Assembly: GCA_964023205.1 (NCBI GenBank)
Contig: OZ026843.1
Span: 8,355,029 to 8,419,028 of the forward strand
DNA length: 64,000 nucleotides
Origin: Lutraria lutraria
Lineage: Eukaryota > Mollusca > Bivalvia > Venerida > Mactridae
Direction: 5' to 3'
In this document: positions 37,323-49,934 of the stretch, in pieces
How the letters are laid out: every line of letters starts with the position of its first letter
Numbering within the stretch: the stretch's first letter is position 1
Position numbers and translations under genes: made by a program
Notes under the pieces: model-generated
The model's input: the letters and a program-made list of their open reading frames with translations, nothing else
What the model was told of the DNA's origin: nothing
Databases searched by the model: none

Positions 37323-38256
37323 TAAGGGATATTTCTACATGAACACCGTCTACCTCCTTGGAGAAGAGCTTTCGTCTTTAATTGGTTCCCGTTCTATGTT
37401 GCAGTGTACCAAAGGTACACACAAGTTAACGGGAACCAGTTTACTTTCGTCTGCTCAATTTAGTCCATTATAGTCTAAGGGAAACAACTCGTACAACAAT
37501 ATAACCAACATGGCCATACGAGTTACTTCCCTTATTAAACTGTGTACGCACGTACCTATAGATTACAAAGGCCTATTTTTATGGTGAATCAAACATTTAA
37601 GCGTTTAAAGATGTTGTTTACTAGACTTTATATTGGTAATGAGCTGTTATGCAAATTTGTGCCTAACTAATAATTTACAATTATCAAGAGACCGTATTCA
37701 CCTCCAACAGAAAGAGCTGTTTCCTTGACGACTCTACTGTGCGGTCGAATGGATCCCGATAAACTAATAAGTTCTTTTTTAACATGTGATTCAAGTTTGC
37801 TTGTTATATATGTGGAAAATTATTTTCTTTTCCATTAATGCAATATGGCCGAAATAAAGACTCCGCTTCGTAAAGTTAAATATAGGGTTAAGTATAATAC
37901 ATGCCCCGGCCTCCCCCCCCCCCCATTTACTATTTGGTCATTCTGCGACCTTTTGACATAATGTGCGGTCTATGGTAGCAGGAAACAAATGAAATAGGTA
38001 TGCATGCTTTTGAAAAAGACATGAATAAAGTCATGTTATTAAATAAATTGGTGTTTCCCCATTATTGTTACAATGGTCGAAGTCGGGACCGCACTCTTCA
38101 GAGCATAGGTCGCACAATAGAATTGTTTTATAAGGGAAGTAACTCGCATGGTCATGTTAAATAATGTTGTACGAGTTGTTTCCCTTATACCATTGTTGAG
38201 CAGACGAAAGCTCTTTAATTTGGAGGTAGACGGTGTATATGTAGAAATATTCCTTA
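37323..38256. mobile_element. Long-TIR foldback element, 934 bp
   Basis: The terminal TAAGG-ATATTTCTACAT and ACACCGTCTACCTCC are inverted at the two ends and pairing continues for about 135-145 bases, through AGAGCTTTCGTCT, GCTCAA and a palindromic AAGGGAA-AACTCG block in each arm (37477-37533 and 38132-38186). The middle (37545-38120) has a poly-C run and no coding frame. Confidence 0.7.
37378..37443. mobile_element. 66-bp palindromic insertion, 9-bp target duplication
   Basis: GGTTCCCGTT pairs with AACGGGAACC, and inside GTGTACC pairs with GGTACAC across AAA. CTTTCGTCT flanks both sides (37369-37377 and 37444-37452). The opposite arm of the host element (about 38201-38225 reversed) reads AGAGCTTTCGTCTGCTCAA without interruption, so it is the empty site. 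Confidence 0.78.
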
Positions 38257-39409
38257 GTATTTACAATAATTATATTGGCTAACAAATACCATTTAGTCAA
38301 GTTATTCTACAAGAAAATGGACATTAGACAATGTCTCAAGTTATCCATGAGCTAGGCTAATGAACCCAATGCATTTGAAATCAACTCATGACAAATCAAC
38401 GGTATGTTCACAGTTCAGTTCTCGTTCGCTTTTGCGCACCTACAACTACAGTACACATCTTATTATTTTATACGATAATCATAACCAACATATTTCAGAC
38501 CATCCTTTCTCTATAGAGTGGTAGTAGAACAGTACTATAGGCTTTTTCTACTTGTACCTGTTAGTCTCACGTACTCTGACAATCAAATGCAGAAAACGTT
38601 AGAAGCCAGCTAAGGGGCTTCCGTGGTAATAGTTCGCTTAGTAATCAGTACCTACCTTACTTTTAATTCTACCACCCAGGACCATCAACATATACATGTC
38701 CGGAAGTTGTCTTGCTCAGTTACAGGAGGTCGGTGGTTTTACCTCCGTATATACCTGTGGCTCTGATAAAGCTTGAAAAGTCATCAATAGACTACATGTT
38801 CCTGCAATGTTTACCCAGAGAAAAAGTACAAAAAGCAGGCAACATCATTTCTTGTCTCCAGTTTAATTGCTTAAGGTTTTATTGTGTTGAGTGTACAGTA
38901 ATAATTATGTAGTATATATAGTGCAATTTGTATCTAAATGACTATATTATATATATGCATGTATATCTTTTAAGTCCAAATTATCTCATGAAAATATTTG
39001 TTTTTATTATTACCCTTATTTCTTGAAATTTTAGGTAAATATCTAGAAGCAAGATTGTAGATATCATCAAAACGTATATGATTTCTTGGGGATCACTGAT
39101 TAAATTGCCAAATCATCATGACATGGCAAATGTCGGTGTGAAAATATTGTTGTAGTATTCAGCCAAGTTTGCATTGGAGTGTGACAGCAAATAGAACTGT
39201 GAGTATACTTAATACAATGTCAAACTTGTTTTGATGATCAATTGAAACAACCAAAGTGGCAATATATTGGCTTTGTAATTATCAGCACAAAACATGACAC
39301 TCTGCAAACATTCTCAGTTGCGATAACGTCATATCATTCTACGAAAATTTGACCAAAAAATGTTGATTTCATCCATATATCATAATTATGTGAAGACATT
39401 GTCTACTCC

Positions 39410-39535
39410 TTGTTGAAGGGTAAGTTAATTAGTACTGGTCAGAATACAGCCTAGCAAAACCAGTTAGGTGAACAGGTCTCTGTATATAACTGAAATATTG
39501 TAGAAAAAAGGGCATTACACAGTTACACCCACTGA
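39410..39535 (+). mobile_element. SINE family 1, 3' part only
   Basis: Shares TTAGTACTGGTCAGAATACAG, GTTAGGTGAAC and ACTGAAATATTGT-GAAAA with the copies at 2524 and 58925. The tRNA-like head is missing. Confidence 0.5.
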
Positions 39536-40427
39536 AATAAACAGTAACTCTAACTTAGATTCATACTATACAGCCTGAGTAATGTTTTATATACATGTAC
39601 ATTCAATATTTATCATCATCTGCAGCTTAATATAGAGGAAGATATGCATTCATTTTCCTGCTGCTGTGATATTTCATGACTGACAAATGGTTAATAATAA
39701 ATTATTTGATTACGATATAAATACAATGTACATTGGATTGTTGGATGCTCTCATATTTTGGATTAAGTCCCTTTATATGTTTCAATTACATTAGGTCAAA
39801 ATATTGCAGTACAAGAGTATGTCTAAGAGATCCTGATTGATAAGAAGTTACTTGTAGTGTTGGGAGGATCCATCATTGTATCAACAAAGACAGAGATTGT
39901 CGAGTCCGTATGTAAAAATAGATCCTACTTCTACAGAACTGATGAGTCACTCCAGCTTTAAGCTTTATTCAAACACAATGGTGTCAACAATGTTTCGTAA
40001 CTTGAGATTTGTGCATGATTCTGTTGGGATTTTCTGCTTTTCTAAGATACGATGAAATTCAACTTTCATAATAAAGTAAAACAAATTGTTTTCAGTTTTC
40101 TTCTTTTTATTTCTTCTAATTGCCAAGAATCGTCCTGGGCGTAAATTTGACCTCTTGTATATTTTGATACTAAACTTGGTACTTAAGGAATTTGAACTTA
40201 GAAAATTTTGACAGTGAAGTTTGACCTACCTAAGAAATCTGAGGACTACAATAAAAAGATGTTTCAAGTGGTTTGTGTTGGGACATCAGGCTCACAGTTT
40301 CAGACTGTATTATGTAGTTGTGTATTTCTAGTCGTTTTCTAACATACCGCTATAACATTAATCAAATTTCAAGAAAATCAATTTTAATCACTATTGCTTA
40401 ATTTACCATCTGGAGATAAACAAATGT

Positions 40428-40600
40428 TTGTTTCTGGTTACCTAACCTGCTTTACTTGTGCCCTGGAGGGACTTTTTTTATTTAAATCCAAGGAGTAGTT
40501 CATCCTCTCTCATATCTTTACCTTTCCAGAGGCTTTAAAGGGTCTGACAAAAATCCCACATCTACCTTCCCTATGTTTGGTATAACCAGGAACAAACATC
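40428..40600. mobile_element. TIR-like repeat with TGTTTCTGGTTAC ends
   Basis: Left TTTGTTTCTGGTTACC and right GGTATAACCAGGAACAAA are near complements. It is related to 31379-31549. Confidence 0.4.
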
Positions 40601-41062
40601 TTTTTTAAATCAGCTGTTTTCTAACTTGCTGCAAGCTTTAAAAAACTGAACAGAAATTAATTGGTGAAAGAGGAATGTTTTCTTTTTGTACTGATGTAAA
40701 GTGGCATTTTATTGCACTAAGGCTGTGTTTATTTCAAGTTATCACATTGTATGATGTGTTTTATGCAAAAGACTATCACACATGTTCATCTACATTTTTA
40801 TATAGAGGGAAATTCGGGACTGAAATTTCATTTCGGATGAGACCAGGTATTCGGATAATCCGAAATGGGATAAGCGGGGTTTTACTGTATATCGCTTAGT
40901 TATTCTATTCTCATTGACAAATTAATGCTAATAAGCATTATTCATTGGTCTCATTATTTTCATTGTAAAACATTGTAAAATGTGCTGATACATAGAAGAA
41001 GATATTAATAAAATGTTCTGTTCATTGTCATTGTTTGATTCTATTGAAAAGAATGAGGAGTA

Positions 41063-41160
41063 CAGTGCAACCTCTCTAGAGAGGCTCTCTCTTGAGCAAA
41101 AATCTCCCTTCAACATCAACATAATTTTTCCCATCATAATTCAAACACTAGTGAATTATT
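41063..41160 (+). mobile_element. Small TIR element, family 1, truncated
   Basis: The left end CAGTGCAACCTCTCTAGAG is preserved, preceded by TA. The right half is missing. Confidence 0.65.
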
Positions 41161-42233
41161 CTCATACAAGTTAAAACAGTTTTGATGTCTCATACACACT
41201 ATAAAGAAGCTTTGGTATACACTTACACAATGTCCCTGGTATACACAATGATCCCCAAAAGAGACATCTATGTCTCTGTCCCTAAATTATAAAAAGACTC
41301 CATACAGTCTCTTTAGTACTTGTTCTTCCCAGGAACGATGGTTATGTGAACTGTCTGCCTCATATTGTTGAAAACAGGTACTTCAACATTTATGTCAGGC
41401 TTGTGTTTATTTCTTTGATTATTAAAATTGTACATTCCCTATCATTGATAAATAAAATACAGAACTTCATTACAAATGTACATATAAATCCAAAATTCAA
41501 ATTCTGAAATTCGATCTCTTCTGTTTGTATAGCCTATTTAAAGCTAACTCTGTATGAAAATGAATTTAATATCATCCTAAGACAAAGAATCTGAGAAATA
41601 TTGAAGAAATTATTTTCAGATTACGGTGAATTTTGCAACAAATTACCATACCACTACATTCAAATTATCTCCCTTATTAAAAACCACAAAATGTGATTCT
41701 GGCTTTATTTTCCTGTTTTACTGCCTCAAATCATGAATTAAACATTCTTACTTATATCCCTATCTAAATGTCAAACATTTATTTAGCAGATTATAATCGC
41801 AAAAACGATATTATGTAAAAATGTGTCTTGAGGACCGTGGGAAAATTTTTTTTGGATTCAAAAGTCAGTTCGGGTTGCTTCCCTTAGATATTGAAGTAAT
41901 AAGGGTATAGGAACAAGAATGACCTTTGGATGCAGATCTTACAAAATGTTTGCAACATTCATGGAAAACATTGGATAATTGAAAACTCTAAATTATTAAA
42001 TCTCCCCCCAAAAAAACACCGGATTAATATTAAGCGTTTCTAAAGAACCAGAAAATATAGAATACATCCATGTTAAATTGTTTTACGCCACTTTACACCG
42101 TTAATCGCGACCACTGAAGGCATTGTGGTTAAATCGTATTCAGTGATCGATATTTTTTTTTTAGATATAATATACATCAATGTATTTGAAAATACTTCAG
42201 TAATTACCACTACGGATACGAACTTCATAAAAC

Positions 42234-42367
42234 CACAGGAGCCTGTTATTCAATCAAAAAAAAAATTATACTCAATAAAAAATTACCCTCTACGTATTTT
42301 TCTATACGTAGAGGGTAATTTTTTATTGAGTATAATTTTTTTTTTGATTGAATAACAGGCTCCTGTG
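42234..42367. mobile_element. Perfect 134-bp hairpin element, 7-bp target duplication
   Basis: Two 64-base arms are exact complements, including runs of 10 A and 10 T, around a 6-base loop. The ends are CACAGGAGCCTG and CAGGCTCCTGTG. Both flanks are ATAAAAC (42227-42233 and 42368-42374). Absence of any arm mismatch means the insertion is very young or that the arms are being corrected. It has no coding capacity. Confidence 0.88.
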
Positions 42368-42851
42368 ATAAAACGCGCAACAGTATTCGATTTTTTTTAT
42401 AAAAAGTGAAACTAATAGAACTCATTTTTAAACCATTAAGCGTCTATAATTATCAAATATATAATAGAACTACATCCATTTGTTCTTTTTACTCCATTTT
42501 ACGCCGTTTTAATAAATAAATAATTGCCAACAATAACAAATTAACAATAACAAAGCATTGTTTTCTGCAATCTGAATTTTATTTTCGGAGTTCAGAATAT
42601 CAGAGACAATATATATTATAGTTCACTATATATATTACAATATATTTTTTAAAATATGTTCATATATAATTTTAGCGGCACTGAAGTTAAATCAATAATA
42701 CCCGATCTGCACAACCATGAAGATTTCATGAGTCACCGTCTGACTAATGTCTATAATTTTGTTCTATATTTTGATATGACGGTCATCACATTCTAATTCT
42801 CTAGCAAGGTCCAGATTTTTTCCAGAGATATTGAAATGTGTTTTTGATATA

Positions 42852-42878
42852 ACACACACACACACACACACACACACA
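42852..42878. repeat. (AC)n microsatellite
   Basis: About 13 AC units in the putative 5' exon region of TBCEL-B. The same place in copy A is not repetitive. Confidence 0.9.
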
Positions 42879-43493
42879 GTGGTATCTGTTCAATTTGGTG
42901 GTTCTTACATGCGTCCCCGTGTTTGTCAAAGTCGCTTAGTTTCGTTATAGATTTACTGTACTGTAGCCTACTTGTAAACACAAACGTAAGTTACTTATTT
43001 GTTTTTCATCTGTGAAAAATCTGTATGGAAAAATCTGTATTAATTTTCTTGAGTTTTCTGTACAAATATTTTCAAAGCATGCTCGATACTAGGATGTCCG
43101 TGTGAGCTTTAGACTGTAGCCTTACTAAAAATTATCTCGCTGTCAAGAAGTGTAGAGGCGTAACACTACTAAATTCGTGAAATATTATTCAAGATTTTTT
43201 GTAATAAAACAGGATATATTGTCTGATTTGTTTGGCTAATTTTATAGCTGCGTATTCGTTAGATATGTATACTGGTTAGTTATATTGGCTGCTGTCTCTC
43301 TTAATGAGTCTGATAGATTGTACTAGCTAACTCACAGATCTATGTGAATGAAATCGAGAACCAAAAAGGCCAAATTTATGCAATACATAGGTTAATTACC
43401 TACCTCTAGACCATATTTTTTATGAGTATGGAACCAGAAACAAATCTGTTTTTAGGATTAATAGAACAATTTATTGTTAGATTATAATCATGA

Positions 43494-43667
43494 CTGTGGC
43501 GGATTCAGGATTTCAGGTTGGGGGTGGGTAATATTTAAAGAAGTAGGTAAAAGGGGGGTGCACGACCTTATATATAATATATAAATTTCATTTCTATCTA
43601 TGGTCGAGGACTTTTAGGGGGGCACATGCCAGGTGCACCCCCCCCCCCCCCCTTGAATTCGCCTCTG
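43494..43667. mobile_element. TIR element with GGCGGATTCA ends, 5-bp target duplication
   Basis: The left CTGTGGCGGATTCA and right TGAATTCGCCTCTG are near complements, with G-run and C-run next to the ends. CATGA flanks both sides (43489-43493 and 43668-43672). It lies upstream of the TBCEL-B ATG exon. Confidence 0.6.
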
Positions 43668-43778
43668 CATGATACAGATCTTACTGCGTGGTTCCAAGTT
43701 TTACTAATTATTTTGTGCATTAATTTAAAGGTCTATGTTTGTTATATCATGTTTATATACTGTTTACAGATATTAAAA

Positions 43779-46700
43779 ATGAGGGAGCTGACAACTGCTA
43801 TATTTGAGAAATATTGTAATAACAAGGGTATGTTTAACTTATATAATTATATTCTGGTGTAGATATGTTTCTGGAATAAAAACCTTCCAATAACTGAGAT
43901 GACAATCTGGAGCTATATGTCTATTTATCAATTTTATGCTGTGTTTGACTTTCAAATCCAATTATTATGTCAGTCCATGGAGACAAATTTGAAATGTTTA
44001 TGTATTACTGATTTCAGCTGTTCTCAAACCAAGTATACCTAGTTTACTGACATTGGATAATGAAAGGATAAGTACTGTAGGAGATGTCTCCAAGGTTGAG
44101 GAATTATTCCAGAGTATAAAAGAACTTGATCTCACAAAGAATTTTATCACTGATTGGAAAGTGGTTCGTATCAAGGTTTTCATTAAGTTTTCCTGTAAGA
44201 GGCCAAACCATGATTGAAGAAGGCTTTCCATGCTCATTTCAAATGTCATAAATGATGATATATATACACGATAAAGTAACATTTGAGATTTCTAAGTGAC
44301 CAATTTTCATTTCTAGAAGCCGTCAATTTGGCCTCTGGCCTCCTTATTGAAATCACAAGGTTAATTCATATACAAAGTTAAGAATTGTGTTGAAAATCCT
44401 TCATATCAAACAGTATAGTAAGTATAAAACTTATAAGCTGCATACAACTGCACTCGAGATGTATGGCATTCATACTACATTATGTTGTACAAAAATGTAA
44501 CTGCACAGTTCCCTGTTTTGAGCCCCAACTCTGAAAGAGGGGGGGGGGGGGTGACATATTGGTTTGCCCTTGATCGACAGAAGACTCTGAAGTTATATGC
44601 CCTTGTTTTTTTTTGTTTTGCTATTACATTTTTTGTATATGAAAATCTTGTGTCACACATATCGTGCCAATTAATTAATGATCAGAATAATAGAGTGGGA
44701 GCATCTGTGTCCTTTAGACACAAGTCTAGTTTATGATCTATCCCTCTTCCGTAAATCTAATTAAGCTCTTGTTTTTTTTACTTGTAGGTGATAATACTTC
44801 TTGAACATATGTGGAACCTGGAGTGTATGAATTTGACAATGAATCAACTTGATGAATCAACTTTGGAAGATGACTTGAAATGTAAATTTCGATTGAAGAC
44901 ACTTGTACTTAATGGTACTGGGGTATCCTGGCCAGCCATTGCTAAAATTGTACAATGCTTGCCTTTGTAAGTTTGATAGTTCTATTTGAAATGTTTTCCT
45001 AGATTTCTCAATAATTGATTGTTCACTGTAGTAGACATTGTTTCATGGAATGTACCTAGAAATAGTTAAATATTATTTCTTTTGGTTCAATACAGTTTTG
45101 CTTCAATGCTTTATTTAGAAATTATCATAGTTATCTGAATCACACTTACAGGTGTAATTTCATATACAGTACAACCTCTCCAGAGCAGCCCTCAGTAGAG
45201 CAACAACTTCTCTATAACAACACCTTCAAAGTTTCCCTAAGCTAATATTGACTATAAATTTAACCTCTGTAGAGCAACAACCTCTTAACAATGGCCATTA
45301 TTTGCAGCTTCCGCAGGGTTGGGAGACAAAAGGTGTAAATGCATTATGGATATTGTCGTAATTTGAAGAAACTGTACATTATCCTTAACCTGTACATTTA
45401 ACATTTTAAATTTTGTGCTTTTCCTGTATTTAAGAAAATCTATGTCTTATTTTTATTTATTTTCAGTTTAGAAGAGCTACATATCAGCTTAAATGCTTAT
45501 AAATCAATAGATTTACCCCCTGGCTTCAAGCATGATGGTGGTAAATTGCGTAAATTATACATGAATAACAATGAAATAAATGATTTGGGAGAGATCAGTA
45601 AATTAGTGCCAATTTTTCCATTTATTCAATCACTGAATGTGATCACTTCCGAAATATCTTCATTACCTGCTAAAGTTTTATGTGATGACTTGAATTTGTG
45701 TGAGTCAAAGGTACAATCCTGTGAGGAGAATAATTTAGCGATCACAGAAGTTCCCGTCCTTGATGTAAGTTTCCTTTTACTTCTATTATATATATGATAC
45801 AATCAGTTATAATACAATTACTACATGTATAATATTTTGGCTGCAGCCAGGTTGTAGTTCTGTATTAAGATACTTCTGTCAAGAAGATCACAAAAAATAC
45901 ATATCTGTTTAAATATGGGTAAATAGTTATTTCATAAATATGTTTAATAATTTTTAAATGATTGGCAGGAAATACATGTTATGATTCAGAACAGAGGTAT
46001 TACTGAAAAAAAATTCAAGTAGCTTCCTTGCTTACACACATAATGTATTAAACATACCTTTATTTCAGTGTCATAAATATTGATAAATTCAAACAATTTC
46101 AATTCTTTCCATGTAGGATGAATATGGTCACCCTAAAACTGTAACTAACAGACAAGTATATATATATCACATGATACATTATCCTTAATTTATCATTATG
46201 CAACTTAACAAAGATTAAAACTTGAAAAGTATCTCTAATCAGTGGACATTAGCACTGCCTTAAAAACACTTAACAGGTACCTTCCTAATTCGAAAAAAAT
46301 TATCCATTTTCCCAATTTCAAATGAAAAAAAATCCAATCTGGTGCAGAATTTTCTTTTTTTTTCATAAAAATGGTTATTTTTTATTAGATTCATTGCAAC
46401 ATTCAGTGCTGAAATGGGAACCAAAGAGGAGCAGTTGATAATACAAATGTCTTTGTTATTTAAAAATTCCCAATTTATTAAAGGATTCTTAATTTGTGTC
46501 AAAACGCCCCTAATTTTTCCCAATGCGTCTGGTGTTGGTACCTTTCCCAATCAGGCAAAAAACATTCCTGCGTCTGATTATGATGACTCACTTTACATCA
46601 TTTTAAATGTCTATATTAAGATCAATAAGATCTACTATAATTAGACACTGTTTTTGGATACAAAATTCAATATAACGTATTTATTGGTTTATACCTTCAC

Positions 46701-48400
46701 ATTCATTTTTAAGGAATTTGAGGAGAAAGAGAAAAGACAACATTTGATATCTCGTTTACCACTACTTGTAATTCTAAATGGCTCACCTGTCACAGAATCA
46801 GAAAGAGATACAGCCGAGAGAGCATTTATAAGATACTACATGGATCAAGATGAAAAACCTCAAATGTAAGAACCAGACTTCGGAGCTCACAGGGCCATAC
46901 TTAAAAATATTTTTGTTTGCGTAACGCTACCAAATCACCACAAAGGCCTCTACCCAACATTTTTTTGCCTCTTGGGTGAATTCTGAATTGTATTTTGGGG
47001 TCAATATGAAAAATAAGTATGAAACAAGCATGCCGTAATCTACTCTTTTTTGTAAACAAAATTACTATATTGGTCGACTAATTTATTGTCGAGATAACAT
47101 GCGTGTAATGACTTAAATTTCGATTTTTCTATAATTTAATGTTATATTTTACTTGCTTCTTTCTATTTTTTTTTTTGTTAATCGATTAATGATTTAATAA
47201 CCGGTTAATCAGACAAAAAGAACGGTTAATTGATTGACAGTTTACTTCCATAAATTCATTATAATGTGTACATGTATAATGTATCTTTGTGCTTTGAGCT
47301 GTTTACAATTTGTTCTAAATTGATTTAAGATAAAATATGGTCCAATGCGTGATAGTTATTTAACAGGTTTAAAGATATTTCTACCAGTATTGAGATAACA
47401 AGACGTAGTATTTTTTATTGCTTTTTGTTGTTTGTTTTACTGATGTGTATTTTTTCTCATGACTGCCAACAGGTTTTATTTCCTTAGAAAAAAACATGGA
47501 CTATTTAATAACTTAAACATTGCTGATGTGGACTTATCTACCCCTGAACCTGCATCGAGTGATTCTATTTCTTTACTGGTATGTTTTTTTATAAAATTTC
47601 TCTCAACTTCTTGACATTAGGGATTAATTTAGATGCTTAATGGAAACTGAACGACAGCCATCACTCGCTTGGAGTGTATAAATTTTGAAGCGGACCAATG
47701 TACTATGTTTTTCTACATCTGCCATATATTCCATGTTGCAGTGTAAATCTATGTAAGTTCAGTTTCCATAAGTACTTCCAGTACTTTGATACTTTTGAAG
47801 TTGTCATGTGTTACAATGCCTATGACCCTCTACTTTAACCTTCTTTCTGTATAAAAGGTTTAATTTTTACGAAAGAATATTTGGAGATGTATTAAGACAT
47901 CCCTCTGAACCTTTTACATGTATGTAAATTGTCTGAATACTGTCTATGTCAGTATTTCCTGACCTTAATATGTTTGTTTTGAAATATGCACTACACAATA
48001 CATAATTTTTATATCAGTCTTGTAAAATTAGTCTCTCATTGTTTTTTAGTAAATAAATTAGCCCTACTTCACTCATCTAGTCAATAAGTTACGAAGTTGT
48101 TATGTTTCAGTTTTTATATTCACATGTATGGGACTTATTTGTAAACTTCAGGTCAAATTTGATGACAAAATGGACTATTTGGATGTAGATCAAAATCAAA
48201 CAACAGCAGAATTCAAGAATATTTTACAGAATTTTACGGGACTTCCTCCCACTGCAACTATTGTATACTTTGTTCAATTGTCTGAAGGAGTTGTTCAGCG
48301 TGTAAATCATCTGAGAACAGCTAGTCGTATATTGTCTTCATATAAAATGAAAAAGGGTGACCAATTTGTTATAGAAAGAAGACCACCAGCCAGTAAATAG
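43779..48400 (+). CDS. TBCEL: Tubulin-specific chaperone cofactor E-like protein, copy B
   Basis: Coding exons: 43779-43827, 44018-44163, 44788-44966, 45467-45764, 46714-46865, 47473-47578, 48152-48400. All seven splice pairs of copy A are kept and the joined frame is open for 392 aa. Relative to copy A, exon 1 has lost 23 codons and exon 4 has lost 6 and about 10, while exon 6 has gained 2; every change is a multiple of three. The exon 4 losses remove part of an LRR, and two repeat tryptophans become Leu and Cys (NDLGEI, VQSCEE). The ubiquitin-like domain differs at 12 of 82 residues, but its end (DQFVIERRPPASK) is identical. I read it as a diverged, probably translated paralogue rather than a pseudogene; expression would decide. 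Confidence 0.83.
45177..45320 (+). mobile_element. Small TIR element, family 1, in TBCEL-B intron 3
   Basis: The left end CAGTACAACCTCTCCAGAG follows TA. The right terminus is lost. Copy A at the equivalent place reads straight through (CATATATCACGCAGG), so this is a private insertion. Confidence 0.72.
47636..47772. mobile_element. TIR element with TGGAAACTGAAC ends, in TBCEL-B intron 6
   Basis: TGGAAACTGAAC and GTTCAGTTTCCA are exact complements about 110 bases apart, with CTTA-like flanks. It is absent from the same intron of copy A. Confidence 0.5.
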
Positions 48401-48414
48401 AGAATTAGTGGACT

Positions 48415-48587
48415 CAGTGTTCTTCAGAAGCCCTGAGCCCGGCAGTATCGCCTTCTACAAGAAAACCTTGCACTGGATACTTTTTGTCAAATCAAAGAAA
48501 TATTCACACCATAAATTGAAGAATCTGTGAATAAAACTGCTACAATTTAAATTTAGCCTGCAAGTCGAAATCTTCTGGAGTACACTG
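48415..48587. mobile_element. 173-bp TIR element in TBCEL-B 3' UTR
   Basis: The left CAGTGTTCTTCAGAAG and right CTTCTGGAGTACACTG are near complements. Copy A reads GTGGACTGTCACTCATTG across the site. CAGTG/CACTG ends suggest a hAT-like element, but no clean target duplication is seen. Confidence 0.55.
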
Positions 48588-49928
48588 AACTCATTGGTTT
48601 TAATACATGGATGTTGATGGTCTCATCTTTTGATAAACAACAGGGTAATTTTTTACTGTGATAACTCTACTAAACATGAACAAATTTGATATTCTGTTAT
48701 ACCTGTATACAAAGACCACTTTTGGATACTTGATGTTGATCTTTTGTCAGAGGTAATATGAATAATCATTCACATGTATCAAAATGGAAGTTTGCTAGAT
48801 TTTACAGAGACAGGAAATATGGTCTTTACGGACAGTTGGGCTTTATAGAGAGGTTCATTCATTGTATAGATGTTGATAATTGAGGATCATAATGTGGCTG
48901 TTACCAGGATGAACTTAATGTACAGTAGTTAGTGAACTTTGTTTTGACTGTTGATTAATGTTTGTATAACCAATACTGTGATAAACATAACATGACTGTT
49001 TCATACATGATGTAATGTAATTCTTATATAATATTCTTATTTAAGTTGTAGAAACTGATCAAATGTTTGACTGTCAGGGATGTACACATTTTTTTATAGA
49101 GTTCACATTGTCACCTTAGCTACACTTAGATTATTACTCATTACTGTTAATGACTTTTACAAAATCTTGTATAGATATATGTGTGAATCTTATCTTTCTG
49201 TCTATTTATTGTTTACAAACAAATTGTTCAAATTAGAATCATTGTTTATGGATTCTGTGTTTTGTTTAAGCAATGTGCTTTTGTTATGAAATGAGTACTG
49301 TTGTAAAAAATTAAAATGTTATTCCAATATATGCTGTATCAGCAGATAGTGTTACTGTATCAGTCATTATTCTGTTGGATTATATACATTATTTACCTAT
49401 TATATGGCATTTTAATATTGTTTGTGAACTTATGAAATCCTTGATATATACTGTTAATACCATCATTTGTATGCACAAAATCTCTTTTGAGACCATCTTT
49501 TATTGCTAGCATTGTGTTAATTACTTAGCCACATTTCTGATAATACAAGACAAAGTTGATACACATTAATGAGATCTAGTAATATGACTAAGTTTAACAT
49601 CAATGTCTTCTATTTCTTCCAGATCTAAAATTTAGTCATTTACTGCTAACATATTATTATTAGAGTATTGAGATTCATTGTATGATTAATTCAAATAAGA
49701 ATTATAATCCTGTGGACTATGATATTATTTATCTTAAATTAACACAAAGTGTGTTTTTACGAATAATTACGGGTCATGACATTGCCACAAATTCTTGAAA
49801 TTGTATACCTTAATTTTAAACATGCAATATCTTATAGTGCACAAGCTGTCTTTCATTGGAATAAGTGTTTCGTACATATGTTGTAAACTTTTGTATACCT
49901 GTATATTGTTTGTTTATATCTTCGTACA

Positions 49929-49934
49929 AATAAA
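49929..49934 (+). terminator. TBCEL-B polyadenylation signal
   Basis: AATAAA lies about 1.5 kb after the stop, in sequence homologous to the TBCEL-A 3' end. Confidence 0.5.

Larger units (their letters stand above)
38260..42226. other. Intergenic spacer with scattered repeat fragments
   Basis: No gene is supported. It contains a SINE fragment, a half family-3 element near 40800-40888, a truncated family-1 element and a TIR-like repeat at 40428-40600. Confidence 0.4.

Noticed and set aside
42603..42660. AT-rich palindrome
   Set aside because: Simple ATATAT sequence pairs by composition; there are no flanking repeats.
43779..48400. TBCEL-B as a pseudogene
   Set aside because: All splice sites are kept, the joined frame is open, and every length change is a multiple of three.
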